Shown here piece after piece: positions 35,872-45,163 of a DNA stretch of 64,000 bases. The translations under genes were made by a program, and so were the position numbers. The first letter of the stretch is position 1. Each line of letters opens with the position of its first letter. The stretch spans positions 124,001 through 188,000 of the forward strand of contig NZNC01000015.1 of NCBI GenBank assembly GCA_002692965.1. Reading direction: 5' to 3'. The notes beneath the pieces are model-generated. The model saw nothing but the letters and a program-made list of their open reading frames with translations, was not told the origin of the DNA and searched no databases. The DNA is from Haliea sp. GTDB lineage: Bacteria; Pseudomonadota; Gammaproteobacteria; Pseudomonadales; Halieaceae.

Positions 35872-37191
35872 TCAATTGGCCGCCAGCGCGTACTGTCGCT
35901 CGCGCAGCCCCACCAGGGCCAGGCAGGCGGCGGAAATCACAAAACCACCGATCATCAGACTCACCGGAGCCACATAGCTGCCGGTCATTTCCCGCACCAG
36001 ACCGACCACCGGGGACAGACCAAACAGAAAGGGCAGCGTGGTCAGGCCGGTGAGGCCGCTGACAAAGGCGAAACGCTGCTGGCCGAAGATGCGCACCACG
36101 ACGACGGCCTTGGCGGTACCAAATCCCCCCAGGCAGATACCGATCAGTACGGCATCCAGGACCAGCAGGGGGTAGGAGACCGGCGCAATCAGGATCAGCC
36201 AGACCACCATCTGCAGCAAAGCGTTGCCGAGCAGCACCCCCGCTGCATTGAAGCGGTCCGCCAGGGTGCCCAGCAACAGCGAGCCAATCACCGCGGAGCC
36301 GCCGGAAATGGCCAGCAGCAGGGTGGCCTTTTCCATCGACCAGTCACTCTCCACCAGCAGGGGTACCATGTGGGTGTTCTTGGCGATGCCGGCGCCCATC
36401 ATCAGACCTGTCGCCAGCACCAGGGGCAGGAATGCGGGATGGCCGAGCACATCGCGCAGAAGGGGATTGTTACTCACGCCCTGCCCGCCCGCAGCTCTCC
36501 GCTTCTCCGCGTCGCTCCCGACGGCCCCCACGAGGTGTTGCGGGCGATCAACCACAAACAGCAGCAGGGGCAAAATCGCCAGGTATCCCGCCGCAATCAG
36601 CCACAGCAGCCCCTCAAAGCCCAGCACCGGAAGCAGCTTCACCACGGCCAGGGGCACCAGCGTCACTGCCACCGGCATCATCACCAGCCCCAGCACAAAG
36701 CCCTGACGGCGGGTGAACCAGTTGTTGACCAGGGTGATCGCGGGAATATTGCCCAGCAGGCTGACCCCGGGGCCGATGAGCAGGCCGAAACAGGCGAGCA
36801 TGACCGGGTAGCTGTCCGTGAGGGTCATACCGGCGAAGCCCAGGGAGGCGAGGACCGCGCCGCTCATCATCACCGGACGAATGGAGATCCGCCCCAGCAG
36901 GCTGCCGATGAAGGGCGCCACCAGACCGGTGGCCAGCACCACCAGGGAAAAGGCCAGTGCCGCCTGGGCACGACCCACGGCGAAATGCCGCTCGAACTCG
37001 AGAATCAGCACCCCAAAGGAGCCGTAGCACAGGCCAACCGCGGTGTTCTGGGCGACAAAGGCGATCACGGCCATAAACCGGGCATGGCGTTCCGGGTCCG
37101 GCAAACTGCTCGTCTGCACCGTGTCCAGGGGGCGTGCGGCAGCCGCCTGTCCACTCGCAGGGAGATCGGTGCTTGCAGTACTCTCAGGCAT
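35872..37191 (-). CDS. MFS transporter
   Basis: This 439-residue protein has about 12 hydrophobic segments after a polar N-terminus of about 35 residues. The first loop carries GSLLGRISIRPVMMSG, the MFS signature region. It is divergent from the TetR gene at 37343 and first in the minus-strand group MFS-amidohydrolase-Coq4-TonB receptor, so it probably carries the pathway substrate or product across the inner membrane under TetR control. It resembles monocarboxylate-type carriers, as does the MFS protein at 16552. Confidence 0.88.
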   Translation of the reverse strand: MPESTASTDLPASGQAAAARPLDTVQTSSLPDPERHARFMAVIAFVAQNTAVGLCYGSFGVLILEFERHFAVGRAQAALAFSLVVLATGLVAPFIGSLLGRISIRPVMMSGAVLASLGFAGMTLTDSYPVMLACFGLLIGPGVSLLGNIPAITLVNNWFTRRQGFVLGLVMMPVAVTLVPLAVVKLLPVLGFEGLLWLIAAGYLAILPLLLFVVDRPQHLVGAVGSDAEKRRAAGGQGVSNNPLLRDVLGHPAFLPLVLATGLMMGAGIAKNTHMVPLLVESDWSMEKATLLLAISGGSAVIGSLLLGTLADRFNAAGVLLGNALLQMVVWLILIAPVSYPLLVLDAVLIGICLGGFGTAKAVVVVRIFGQQRFAFVSGLTGLTTLPFLFGLSPVVGLVREMTGSYVAPVSLMIGGFVISAACLALVGLRERQYALAAN

Positions 37192-37342
37192 GTTGGATCA
37201 TTGTTAACATTATTTAGTAAACGCCGTTCAGAATAAGAGGCGGGGGCGAGTCAGGTCAAGAAAAAACGGTTCAGGCGACTGTACCGGCCGCACCACCCAA
37301 AGGGTGGATCGCAGTCGGCACATGGCCCAGGAGGGGGACAAC
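37192..37342. promoter_or_regulatory. Divergent promoter region, MFS/TetR
   Basis: This 151-base spacer separates the divergent MFS and TetR genes. A short AT-rich stretch, TTGTTAACATTATTTAGTAAACG, sits at about 37199-37221 next to the MFS start and is the likely operator or -10 area. It contains a TTTAGTAAA palindrome but does not fit the TTA-N4-TAA core of the other sites. Confidence 0.35.
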
Positions 37343-38008
37343 ATGGCGACACAGACATCGGCGCGGGGACGCAAGCCCTCGCTGTCTCGGGAGAAGATCG
37401 TCCAGCGCACCCTGGAGTTGCTCGCCGAACTGCCCCCCGATCAGTTCAGCCTGCGCCGCCTGGCGCAGAGTCTCGGCATCACCCCGGCCGCCCTCTACGC
37501 CTACTTTTCCGGCCAGGAGGAGCTACTCAAGGCCGCCGCCATGGAGGTGGCCAACGGCATTGACCTCAGCGGCATCGACGAAGCGGGGCCCTGGCGCGAC
37601 AACCTGCAGCGCTGGGCCCAGGCCGTACGTGCCCGCTACCTGCAGTACCCCCACATCGCCCTGTTGATGCAGATGAGCCCCTATGTACCGCCCGGCTGGT
37701 TCCGGGTCATCCTCCCGGTTTTGCGCCTGCTGCGCGCCAGCGGCCTGCGCGACGAAGCTCTGCTTGTTGCCTTCAAGAGCTTTATCCGCGGGGTCGCCGG
37801 CCTGGTCATGGTGGAGCTGCAACACGACGCCGTGGTCAGCCCGGTGCACCGGCAGGATGCCCGGGACGCGCTGACCGCACTGTCCGAGGGAGACCGCAGG
37901 CAGCTGGAGGAACTCCTGCCGAGACTCGGCCCCGACAACAGCGAAGAGCTGTTCAACCAGACCGTGGAAGTCCTGCTGGAAGGTATCGCCGTGCGCACGC
38001 GCGGATAA
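37343..38008 (+). CDS. TetR-family transcriptional regulator
   Basis: This 221-residue protein has an N-terminal TetR helix-turn-helix (about residues 17-60, with FSLRRLAQSLGITPAALYAYF). The ATG at 37343 has a strong AGGAGGGGG site 6 bases upstream and is preferred to upstream in-frame starts. It diverges from the MFS-amidohydrolase group, the usual layout for a local repressor. It is also one of two TetR proteins in the window that could bind the shared AT-rich element found upstream of several other clusters. Confidence 0.9.
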   Translation: MATQTSARGRKPSLSREKIVQRTLELLAELPPDQFSLRRLAQSLGITPAALYAYFSGQEELLKAAAMEVANGIDLSGIDEAGPWRDNLQRWAQAVRARYLQYPHIALLMQMSPYVPPGWFRVILPVLRLLRASGLRDEALLVAFKSFIRGVAGLVMVELQHDAVVSPVHRQDARDALTALSEGDRRQLEELLPRLGPDNSEELFNQTVEVLLEGIAVRTRG

Positions 38009-38096
38009 TTCCTCAACGCCAGCTTCCCTCACCGCACCCCACGGCCCCTTCCAGCCCGACAGCCTGAAGTCGCACGCCGGGCTTACCTGCCTAATA

Positions 38097-38115
38097 AATT
38101 ATGTGTAATATATTG
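38097..38115 (-). promoter_or_regulatory. AT-rich 19-bp operator candidate (site D)
   Basis: On the minus strand this reads CAATATATTACACATAATT. It matches site B at 16 of 19 positions and carries TTA-N4-TAA. It lies 74 bases upstream of the TonB receptor start at 38189 in an AT-rich block (38092-38125) that should also contain the promoter. Confidence 0.5.
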
Positions 38116-38188
38116 TTAATATAAGTCGCTCAGAAATTTGGGCAGTCCGCCCGTCCTCCCAAAAACCACAAGCAGAAGGACCCATTGG

Positions 38189-40603
38189 ATGAATCGTCCC
38201 GCTTTCGCTCGTTCCGGCCAAAGTACTCAAAGTACTCAAAGTATCATCAGCGCCGGGCTGAAAAGACACAAGCTGGCCATGGCCATCGCCGCCACCTGCA
38301 TCGCCCCCACCGCGGCAGCCCAGCTGGAGGAAATCGTGGTGACCGCCACCAAGCGATCGGAGCTGGTCACCGACCTGGCCCAGACGGTCAACGTGGTCAC
38401 CGGCAATCAGCTCGACGAGTTCAAGATTTTCCAGTTCGAGGACATGGAGAAAATGGCGCCGGGCCTGGACCTGGAAACCGCCACACCGCGCTCCTGGAGC
38501 GTCAGCCTGCGCGGCGCGCCCTACAACCCTGACTCCAGTGCCGAACCCACCGTGGTCACCTACTGGAACGGCCTGAAGGTCTACCCGAATGCCGCCTTCG
38601 CCCAGCTCTACGACATCAGCCGCATCGAGGTACTGCGCGGCGCCCAGGGCACCGTCCAGGGCGCCACCTCTCCCTCCGGTGCCATCCAGATTCACACCCA
38701 GCAGGCCGACGGCGCCGGCGTGCACGGCTATCTGCGCCAGAACCTGGTCAGCGGCGGTAACAGCCTGACCGAGGGCGCGGTGAATCTGCCGCTGATGGAC
38801 GGCATGGCCGGGGTGCGGATTGCCGGCGTGTATTCCGACGAAGACCGCGACGCCCGCAGTGCCGCCTCGGGACAAAAAGGCTACTCCCGCACCCAGGGCG
38901 GCCGCATCAGCTTCTTCGCCGCGCCCACCGACCGCCTGGATCTGTCACTGACTTATGACTACCTGGAAGTCGACGCCGACGCCCTGACCACTGTGGAAGG
39001 CCGCGATCTGCTGGGGAACGGCAACCCGACACTGGCAGGCAATGACCGGCGCTCCCTGGAGGACGCCAGCGCCAGCGTCTTCCGCCGCAACCAGATGACC
39101 AACCTGACCGTCAATTACGCCCTGGACAATCACACCCTGACCCTGGTCAGTGGCTACCTGGACCTGTGGCAGTCCAGCCAGCGGGATACCGACTTCGGCA
39201 ACATCTTCCCCGACTTCCCCCTGCCCACGGTCACGGAAAGCAGCTATGAAACCTGGAGCCACGAACTGCGCCTGGCCAGCGACTTCGGCGGTTTCTGGGA
39301 CTACATCATCGGCGCCTACTACTTCGACAGTGTCACCGACACCACCGACACGCGCTTCTCGCCAACGCTGTTCTCGCGCATTCCCGGTGTGCTGCCCAGC
39401 CAACCAGGGGTGCCCGGCATGCCCACCCTGGGCCTGGTCGATTCGCTGTCCCTGGCACCCGCGGACAACAAGACCGAGTCATTCTTCGTGGCCAATGAAT
39501 TCAACCTGAGTGACACCCTGCAGGCCAGCGCCGGCCTTCGCTGGCAGCGCAACGAACTGTTCCGCAATGTCACTACGCTGGCCGGCAGTGACGTGGTTTT
39601 CAGCCCCGAGTTTGTCCTGCCCGGGGGCACGGTGCTGGCGAGCATCCCGGAGCAATTCCAGACCTACACCGACGAAGCGGTAACCGGCAGCCTGGGCCTG
39701 TCCTGGGACATGACACCCGAGGTCATGGTCTACGGCAGCTATGCCCGCAGCTATCGCCCCGGCGGCTCGGTGATGGAGCCCACCGTGGGCATCGACCCCT
39801 CGCTGATCACCTACGACGAGGAGACCAGCGACAACATCGAGTTGGGTTTCAAGTACGTCTCCGCGGACAACCGCCTGCAGGTGAGCGGCGCAGCCTACTA
39901 CCAGCAGTTCGATGGCTTCATCCAACGCAACGAGGGCACGGTGCTCGACCTCGACGGCGACGGCGTGCTGGATACCGCGCTCTCGGGCGGCACCAACTTC
40001 AACGCTGATGCCGTCATCCGCGGCGTAGAGTTCGAGGGGCGCGCCATGCTCGCCGACAACTGGGACCTGTTCTTCTCCACCAGCTACAACGACAGCAAGT
40101 TCGACGATGCCGCGGTACCCTGCGGCAACTTCGGCGACGCCGCCAATCCGGGCAGCCAGCTGCGCACCTGCAGCACGGACGGCCGCATGGGTACCGCGCC
40201 CAACCTGAGCGCCACCGTCAGCAGCGAGTACCGCTTCCCGGGACTGGTTGCCGGCAACGACGCCTACATCCGCGGCCTGGTGCGCTACGTCGGCAGTCGC
40301 GAAGACGACAACGCCGCCTTCAACCCGGCACTCTATGACGGCTACCGGGTGAAGAGCTACAGCACCTGGGACCTCTACGCCGGCCTGCAGGCCCCGGACC
40401 AGCGCTGGGAATTGTCCCTGTGGGCGCGCAACCTGTTTGACCGCGAAGCCACCAATGCCCTGGGCAAGAGCCACGCGGTCTCGGGTACCAACGCAGTACT
40501 GCCGGGCGCGCCCGCGCAGACACTGTTCTCCGGCTACAGTGACGTGACCGTGATCCCCGCACGCACAGTGGGCGTGACCGCCACCTGGCGTTTCGGTGAC
40601 TGA
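38189..40603 (+). CDS. TonB-dependent outer-membrane receptor
   Basis: This 804-residue protein has an unusually long N-terminus before its signal segment: a serine/glutamine-rich stretch with two STQ repeats (9-bp DNA repeat CAAAGTACT, 2.8 copies at 38219-38243), then LAMAIAATCIAPTAAAQ. A TonB-box-like LEEIVVTAT follows, then plug segments VSLRGAPYN and ISRIEVLRGAQGTVQGATS. The start at 38189 has an AGAAGGA site. The plug lacks the usual GRNS, having QGATS instead. Cargo unknown; it stands alone between a TetR gene and an AraC gene. Confidence 0.92.
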   Translation: MNRPAFARSGQSTQSTQSIISAGLKRHKLAMAIAATCIAPTAAAQLEEIVVTATKRSELVTDLAQTVNVVTGNQLDEFKIFQFEDMEKMAPGLDLETATPRSWSVSLRGAPYNPDSSAEPTVVTYWNGLKVYPNAAFAQLYDISRIEVLRGAQGTVQGATSPSGAIQIHTQQADGAGVHGYLRQNLVSGGNSLTEGAVNLPLMDGMAGVRIAGVYSDEDRDARSAASGQKGYSRTQGGRISFFAAPTDRLDLSLTYDYLEVDADALTTVEGRDLLGNGNPTLAGNDRRSLEDASASVFRRNQMTNLTVNYALDNHTLTLVSGYLDLWQSSQRDTDFGNIFPDFPLPTVTESSYETWSHELRLASDFGGFWDYIIGAYYFDSVTDTTDTRFSPTLFSRIPGVLPSQPGVPGMPTLGLVDSLSLAPADNKTESFFVANEFNLSDTLQASAGLRWQRNELFRNVTTLAGSDVVFSPEFVLPGGTVLASIPEQFQTYTDEAVTGSLGLSWDMTPEVMVYGSYARSYRPGGSVMEPTVGIDPSLITYDEETSDNIELGFKYVSADNRLQVSGAAYYQQFDGFIQRNEGTVLDLDGDGVLDTALSGGTNFNADAVIRGVEFEGRAMLADNWDLFFSTSYNDSKFDDAAVPCGNFGDAANPGSQLRTCSTDGRMGTAPNLSATVSSEYRFPGLVAGNDAYIRGLVRYVGSREDDNAAFNPALYDGYRVKSYSTWDLYAGLQAPDQRWELSLWARNLFDREATNALGKSHAVSGTNAVLPGAPAQTLFSGYSDVTVIPARTVGVTATWRFGD

Positions 40604-40619
40604 GGGCTGAGCTGAGGCT

Positions 40620-40657
40620 TTGTCCGGCGCCGGCACGACCCGCCGGCGGCCGGACAA
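40620..40657. terminator. Bidirectional terminator-like stem-loop
   Basis: TTGTCCGGC (40620-40628) pairs with GCCGGACAA (40649-40657), and after a single-base bulge GCCGGC (40629-40634) pairs with GCCGGC (40642-40647) around a 7-base loop. It lies between the convergent TonB receptor and AraC genes. There is no T-run, so the call rests on stem strength and position. Confidence 0.65.
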
Positions 40658-40675
40658 GGCTCTACATTCAGCACT

Positions 40676-41797
40676 TTACCCGGGAGCGGCGTGCCGCGCG
40701 CGCCAGCCCTGGGGCGTCTCCCCCGTCCAGTCGACAAAGGCCCGCCGAAAGGCGCGCACATCGCTGAAGCCCAGCTGCGCAGCGATGTCTCCCACCTTGG
40801 CATCGCCGTGTCGCAGCAGGGCCCGCGCCCGCTGCTCCCGCTGTTCCCGCTTGATCCCGACATAGGTCGTGCCCTCCTGCACCAGTCGCCGGTGAAAGGT
40901 CGCCGGGCTGGTATTGAAGAAGCGTGCAATCTGATCGAGGCTGGGCAGGCGCCTGTTGCGCACCAGCTGGGTCTGGATAATGCTCGCCACCGCGTCCCGG
41001 AAGCGCCATTGCCCGCCCGGCTCGAAGAGCTGATCGAAGGGCAGTACGGCCAGAACTTCCCGCAGATCGGCTGCATCGCGCACCACGGGTCGATCCAGCA
41101 AGGGCGCCGGGAAATCAAAACTGTTGTCCGGCGCACCGAAGGTGAGTGGCTGCAGGAAAAAGCCCTCCAGGACCTCCCGCTCCATCACCTGGTTGGCATA
41201 CACCGCATAGCCCTGGATTGGCAGATTGCTGCCGATCAGCCAGGCAAACAGTCGCCGGTAGAACGCCAGGCCAAAAAGATCCGTGAGCAGGGCACTGGGG
41301 CTGTCGCGCAAACGCCGCGTGGCCATGTGGAAACGCGCCCGGCCGCCGCTGACGGCCAGCGACAACTGAGCGCCGCGACCACCGAGCATGGCGCAGAAGC
41401 GCGCCGCGCGCTCGATGGCCTCGCGCAGGGTGCGACAGGTGATCACGCAGTAACAGAGCATGTCCACCTCCTCCTTGCTCATCGGCGGCAGCTCACCCTC
41501 CCGGTTGGCCCGCTCGGAGAGCGCCGTGATGCAGTGCTCGAGGATGCCCAGGGCCGCATCCAGCGTCGTGGCCCGGCCGTCGCCAAGCTCCGCCATGTCC
41601 CCGCCGCTGGCAACATATTCGTGCACCAGAGCGTCAACGAAAGCCCCGAGTCCCTCGGGCAGGCCGGCACAGTCGGCAGCCAGGCCCTCCCGCGCTTCGG
41701 TCGATGCTGGGCGTTGTCGTTCTTGCAAAAAAATGTCCCCCTGCTGCCGGCTTTGGTCCTCTCCTCGAGCCGCCGCCGCAGTATAGTCTGTGGGCAC
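40676..41797 (-). CDS. AraC-family regulator with N-terminal ligand-binding domain
   Basis: This protein (373 residues as drawn) ends in an AraC DNA-binding domain: first helix-turn-helix at SLDQIARFFNTSPATFHRRL and the second at VGDIAAQLGFSDVRAFRRAF. The rest resembles the arabinose-binding-like domain common in regulators of catabolic genes. The drawn start is GTG at 41797, leaving only 48 bases to the divergent DegT gene. A TTG at 41728 after GGGGGACA would leave 117 bases and remove a poorly conserved N-terminus, so the true start is uncertain. It probably controls the DegT gene and perhaps the TonB receptor. Confidence 0.85.
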   Translation of the reverse strand: MPTDYTAAAARGEDQSRQQGDIFLQERQRPASTEAREGLAADCAGLPEGLGAFVDALVHEYVASGGDMAELGDGRATTLDAALGILEHCITALSERANREGELPPMSKEEVDMLCYCVITCRTLREAIERAARFCAMLGGRGAQLSLAVSGGRARFHMATRRLRDSPSALLTDLFGLAFYRRLFAWLIGSNLPIQGYAVYANQVMEREVLEGFFLQPLTFGAPDNSFDFPAPLLDRPVVRDAADLREVLAVLPFDQLFEPGGQWRFRDAVASIIQTQLVRNRRLPSLDQIARFFNTSPATFHRRLVQEGTTYVGIKREQREQRARALLRHGDAKVGDIAAQLGFSDVRAFRRAFVDWTGETPQGWRARHAAPG

Positions 41798-41845
41798 AGT
41801 GGCAGCATGCCCTGCATTTTCTCCGCATGAATACGAGGAATAATC

Positions 41846-43066
41846 ATGAAACTAGCCAAACGCGAGATCCGCTACGGCGGCGCCATGCTCGACCAGAAAG
41901 AAGTCGATGCCGTTGTCAATGTCATGCAGACCAGCATGGTGGTCGGCGAGAATGTCACCACCTTCGAGAAGCGCTGCGCCAATCTGCTGGGCAAGGACTA
42001 CGGCGTGATGGTCAACTCCGGCAGCTCCGCCCTGCTGCTGGCCATTCGCCTGCTGGACCTGCCCCCGGGTTCCGAGATCATCACCCCGACCCTGACCTTC
42101 GGCACCGACATCTCCAGCATCGTGATGAACGGTCATGTGCCGGTGCTGATCGACGTCGAACCCGACACCTACCAGATCAACATTGACCGTATCGAAGACA
42201 ACATCACCCCGAAGACCAAGGCCATGCTGGTGCCCTCCCTGGTCGGCGGCATGCCCGACTGGGACCGCCTGCGGGAAATCGCCGACAAGCACGGCCTGAA
42301 ACTGATCGAGGACAGCTGCGACACCCTCGGCGGCACCTACCGCGGCACGCCACCCGGCAAGCGCAGCGACATCACCGTCACCAGCTTCTCCATCTTCCAC
42401 ATCATCACCTGCCTGGGCAACGGCGGCCTGGTGGCGGTCAATGACCCCGCCCTGTGGGACCGCGCCCTGATGCTGCGCGCCTGGGGCCGCTCCTCGGAGA
42501 AGTACCTCTACGGCCCCCGCCAGCAGGACAGCGACGGCCGCTTCCTGGAAGACCTGGGTGACATCGAATACGACGGCATGTTCATCTTCGAGGAACTCGG
42601 CTACGGCTTCATTCCCAACGAGGCGGGCGCCGCCTTCGGCCACGAGCAGCTGAACAAGCTGGAAGAATTCACCCGCCTGCGCCAGGCCCGTTTCAGCCGT
42701 CACGATGACTACATGGACAGCCGCAGCGAGTACTTCATCAAGCCGCGGGTCTCCGACGATGTCTTCACCACCTGGATCTGCTACCCGGTGATGCTGCGCC
42801 CGGAACTGGGCTGGAGCCGCCGCAAGCTGCAGGAGCACCTGGAGGACGCCGGCATCTTCACCCGGGTAATTTTCTCCGGCCATGTGGCCCTGCAACCGAT
42901 GATGAAAGATGCCGAGTTCCGCCTCGACCCCGCCGGCTACCCGAACGCCGAGCAGGTCATGCGTCAAGGCCTGATGCTTCCCTGCCACCCGACCATGACC
43001 GAGGAGGATTGCCAGTACCTCTACCAGGTGCTGGACGAATTCATCGAGCAGCAGAAAGCGGGCTGA
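41846..43066 (+). CDS. DegT/DnrJ/EryC1-fold PLP protein with Lys-to-His change
   Basis: This 406-residue protein has the sugar aminotransferase/dehydratase fold: VNSGSSALLLAIRLLDL, LIEDSCDTLGG, and RAWGRSSEKYLYG. At the Schiff-base position the usual SFxxxK reads SFSIFH, with His185 in place of Lys, and the following GEGG is GNGG. The same Lys-to-His change defines the ColD/RfbH 3-dehydratases, which remove the C3 hydroxyl of a nucleotide ketosugar. The four cysteines for the RfbH iron-sulfur cluster are absent, so it is closer to ColD. A GAGGA site precedes the ATG. No lipopolysaccharide genes flank it, so its role here is unclear. Confidence 0.85.
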   Translation: MKLAKREIRYGGAMLDQKEVDAVVNVMQTSMVVGENVTTFEKRCANLLGKDYGVMVNSGSSALLLAIRLLDLPPGSEIITPTLTFGTDISSIVMNGHVPVLIDVEPDTYQINIDRIEDNITPKTKAMLVPSLVGGMPDWDRLREIADKHGLKLIEDSCDTLGGTYRGTPPGKRSDITVTSFSIFHIITCLGNGGLVAVNDPALWDRALMLRAWGRSSEKYLYGPRQQDSDGRFLEDLGDIEYDGMFIFEELGYGFIPNEAGAAFGHEQLNKLEEFTRLRQARFSRHDDYMDSRSEYFIKPRVSDDVFTTWICYPVMLRPELGWSRRKLQEHLEDAGIFTRVIFSGHVALQPMMKDAEFRLDPAGYPNAEQVMRQGLMLPCHPTMTEEDCQYLYQVLDEFIEQQKAG

Positions 43067-43080
43067 AGCTCCCGCCCGCT
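43057..43080. terminator. Weak terminator-like hairpin
   Basis: Arms AGCGGGC and GCCCGCT are complementary over 7 bp with a 10-base loop. The left arm overlaps the last codons and stop of the DegT-fold gene. No T-run follows. The downstream 90 bases to the convergent acyl-CoA synthetase hold nothing else I can recognise. Confidence 0.35.
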
Positions 43081-43169
43081 CTGCACAACGGCGGCTGCTC
43101 CCGGATCCGGGGTAGACACCGTTTCCCACAACGCGGGCCCCGAGTTGCACCGGTGCCCGCACACTCCCC

Positions 43170-44963
43170 TCAGGCGCTCGTCAGCCGCGCCAGCAGATCA
43201 TCATCCAGGGCTGCGTAAGTGCCCCGCTCGCGGTCCAGCCCGTAGAGCGGATCGGCCACCTCCGTCGGGTCAAAGCCCTCGTTACGCAGACGCACCTTCT
43301 GCAACTTGAAATTGGCGGTCACCTCTGGCCTCGGCAGAATGCGCACAAACAGCGGCTGGGCGTAGGCCGGCAGGTTCTCCGTTGCGCAGCGGTAAAAGGC
43401 ATCCGGGTCGAAGTCGTGGCCCGGCTTCAGCTCCAGGGCCGCCATGCAGGCCCGCCCCTCGTGGCCCGGCACCTTCACGCCGTAGATATTGGTGGTTTCC
43501 GTGTCCGGGTAGACCGAGAGCTGCTGGGCCACTTCGGTGGTGGAAACATTCTCGCCCTTCCAGCGGAAGGTATCGCCGATGCGGTCGACAAAATAGAAGT
43601 AGCCGTCCTCATCGAAGCGGAACAGGTCCCCCGAGCGCCACCAGGCATCCCCCGCCTCGAACACGTCCCGGCGAATCTTGGCCTCGGTATCCGCCTGGGT
43701 GGTGTAGCCCTCGAAGGGCGCGACCCACTCGCCGTTGCCGCGACGGATCTGACCGTGCAGCTCCCCCACTTCCCCCGGCCCGCAGAGGATGTAATGCCCC
43801 TGCTCGTCGCGCATCAGCTCGTCGGCACCCTGATCGTAGCGCAGCAGGCGAACATGGCTCTGCTCCGGGAAGGGAATGCGGCCACAGGCCCCCGGCTTCT
43901 GGTCGAAGTTGGTCATGTTGGCGTTGGACTCCGTGGCGCCCCAGCCCTCCATGACCAGCACCTGCTCGCCAAAACGCTGCTTGAAGCGCTGCCAGACGTC
44001 GATTCCGATCCCCGAGCCCATGATCATGCGCAGGCTGTGGTTTTTTTCCTCGGGCACGGGCGGTACGTTGACCAGGTAGCGCACCACTTCGCCCACGTAC
44101 TGAAACACCGTCACCCCCCACTGCTGCACATCCGGCCAGAAGCGCGAGACGCTGAAACGTCGCCGCACTACCACCGCGCCGCCACACTGCAGGGCGGTGC
44201 TGTACAGCGACATCAGCGCGGCGCCGTGGAACAGCGGCAGGGCGCAGTAGAAGACATCCTCCTGACCCAGCTCGACCACACTCATCCAGCCCGCGCCCAC
44301 CGAGAGAAAACGGCCGTGGCTGATCAGGGCTGCCTTGGGCAGGCCGGTGGTCCCCGAGGTAAAGATATAGAAACACGGCCGCATGTTGTCGATGCCGGCG
44401 CGCAGCGCCTTGAAACCGTCCGCCGGCGCCGCGGCGGCGGGCAGCTGCTGCAGATCCCGGGCCGCGGGGTGACTGACCGCGTCCGGCGTGGCCGCATCGG
44501 CAATGCGGACGATCGAAAGTGCTGCGGGAAGATCATCGGTACTGCAGAGTTGCGCCATGCACTCATCGCCGATGAACAGCAGGCCCGCGCCGGTGACCCT
44601 CAGGGCATGACTCAGGGCAGTGCCCACCGCGGAGGTGTTGATCAGGCCAACAATCACGCCAATCCGCGCCAGGCCAAGCCAGGCGTAGAAAAACTCGGGA
44701 CGGTTCTCGATCATTACCGCCGCCACATCCCCCGCCCCGAGGCCGAGCCCCAGGGCGACACGGGCGTAGTGGGCGGAGCGCTGCTCAAGTTGCGCCCAGG
44801 TGACCACCTCCCCCTCGTAGACCAGTGCCCTGCGCTCGCCCAGGCGCGCCGCCTGCTCCTCGAAGCAGTCGGGTACGAGGTAGTCGCGACGCATCATCAT
44901 GCCGCCGGCGGCGGCGCGGTGACGGTCGATAATACGCTGGGTTTCTTCGCGGCTGACGGTCAC
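43170..44963 (-). CDS. Long-chain acyl-CoA synthetase (FATP/FadD6-like)
   Basis: This 597-residue AMP-forming synthetase has the P-loop YIFTSGTTGLPKAALISH near residue 205, the adenine region EGWGATESNANMTNFDQKPG, and the C-terminal hinge RSGDLFRFDEDGYFYFVDR and GDTFRWKGENVSTTEV. The layout resembles very-long-chain/FATP-type synthetases that accept bulky acids, including sterol acids. It starts at GTG with AGGAGA 6 bases upstream. It diverges from the enoyl-CoA hydratase gene across a 200-base spacer holding site E. Confidence 0.9.
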   Translation of the reverse strand: MTVSREETQRIIDRHRAAAGGMMMRRDYLVPDCFEEQAARLGERRALVYEGEVVTWAQLEQRSAHYARVALGLGLGAGDVAAVMIENRPEFFYAWLGLARIGVIVGLINTSAVGTALSHALRVTGAGLLFIGDECMAQLCSTDDLPAALSIVRIADAATPDAVSHPAARDLQQLPAAAAPADGFKALRAGIDNMRPCFYIFTSGTTGLPKAALISHGRFLSVGAGWMSVVELGQEDVFYCALPLFHGAALMSLYSTALQCGGAVVVRRRFSVSRFWPDVQQWGVTVFQYVGEVVRYLVNVPPVPEEKNHSLRMIMGSGIGIDVWQRFKQRFGEQVLVMEGWGATESNANMTNFDQKPGACGRIPFPEQSHVRLLRYDQGADELMRDEQGHYILCGPGEVGELHGQIRRGNGEWVAPFEGYTTQADTEAKIRRDVFEAGDAWWRSGDLFRFDEDGYFYFVDRIGDTFRWKGENVSTTEVAQQLSVYPDTETTNIYGVKVPGHEGRACMAALELKPGHDFDPDAFYRCATENLPAYAQPLFVRILPRPEVTANFKLQKVRLRNEGFDPTEVADPLYGLDRERGTYAALDDDLLARLTSA

Positions 44964-45026
44964 GGTATTCTCCTGTGCTTGCGGGGGCCGATAACCAGGC
45001 GGAAATACGACCGGCCCCGCGGTTAC

Positions 45027-45045
45027 ATTTATATTAGAGGTAATT
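45027..45045 (+). promoter_or_regulatory. AT-rich 19-bp operator candidate (site E)
   Basis: The sequence is ATTTATATTAGAGGTAATT. It shares its first 11 bases with site G and has the TTA-N4-TAA core. It lies between divergent acyl-CoA synthetase and enoyl-CoA hydratase genes, 63 and 119 bases from their starts. A second ATTTATATT follows at 45043-45051 as a 16-base-spaced direct repeat. Confidence 0.55.
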
Positions 45046-45163
45046 TATATTGCCCCCTCAAGCATCATGCCCGGCGAGCCGGACCACGCCGGCGGGGGAG
45101 CCGACAGTCTGGACCGGCCAACCCGCGAAGACCAGTCCCCCGAAGCAATCCAAGGAGACCATA

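Noticed and set aside
37199-37221. AT-rich stretch as another copy of the shared element
   Set aside because: It has TTA-N5-TAA instead of TTA-N4-TAA and lacks the ATTTA arm, so I left it out of the motif set.
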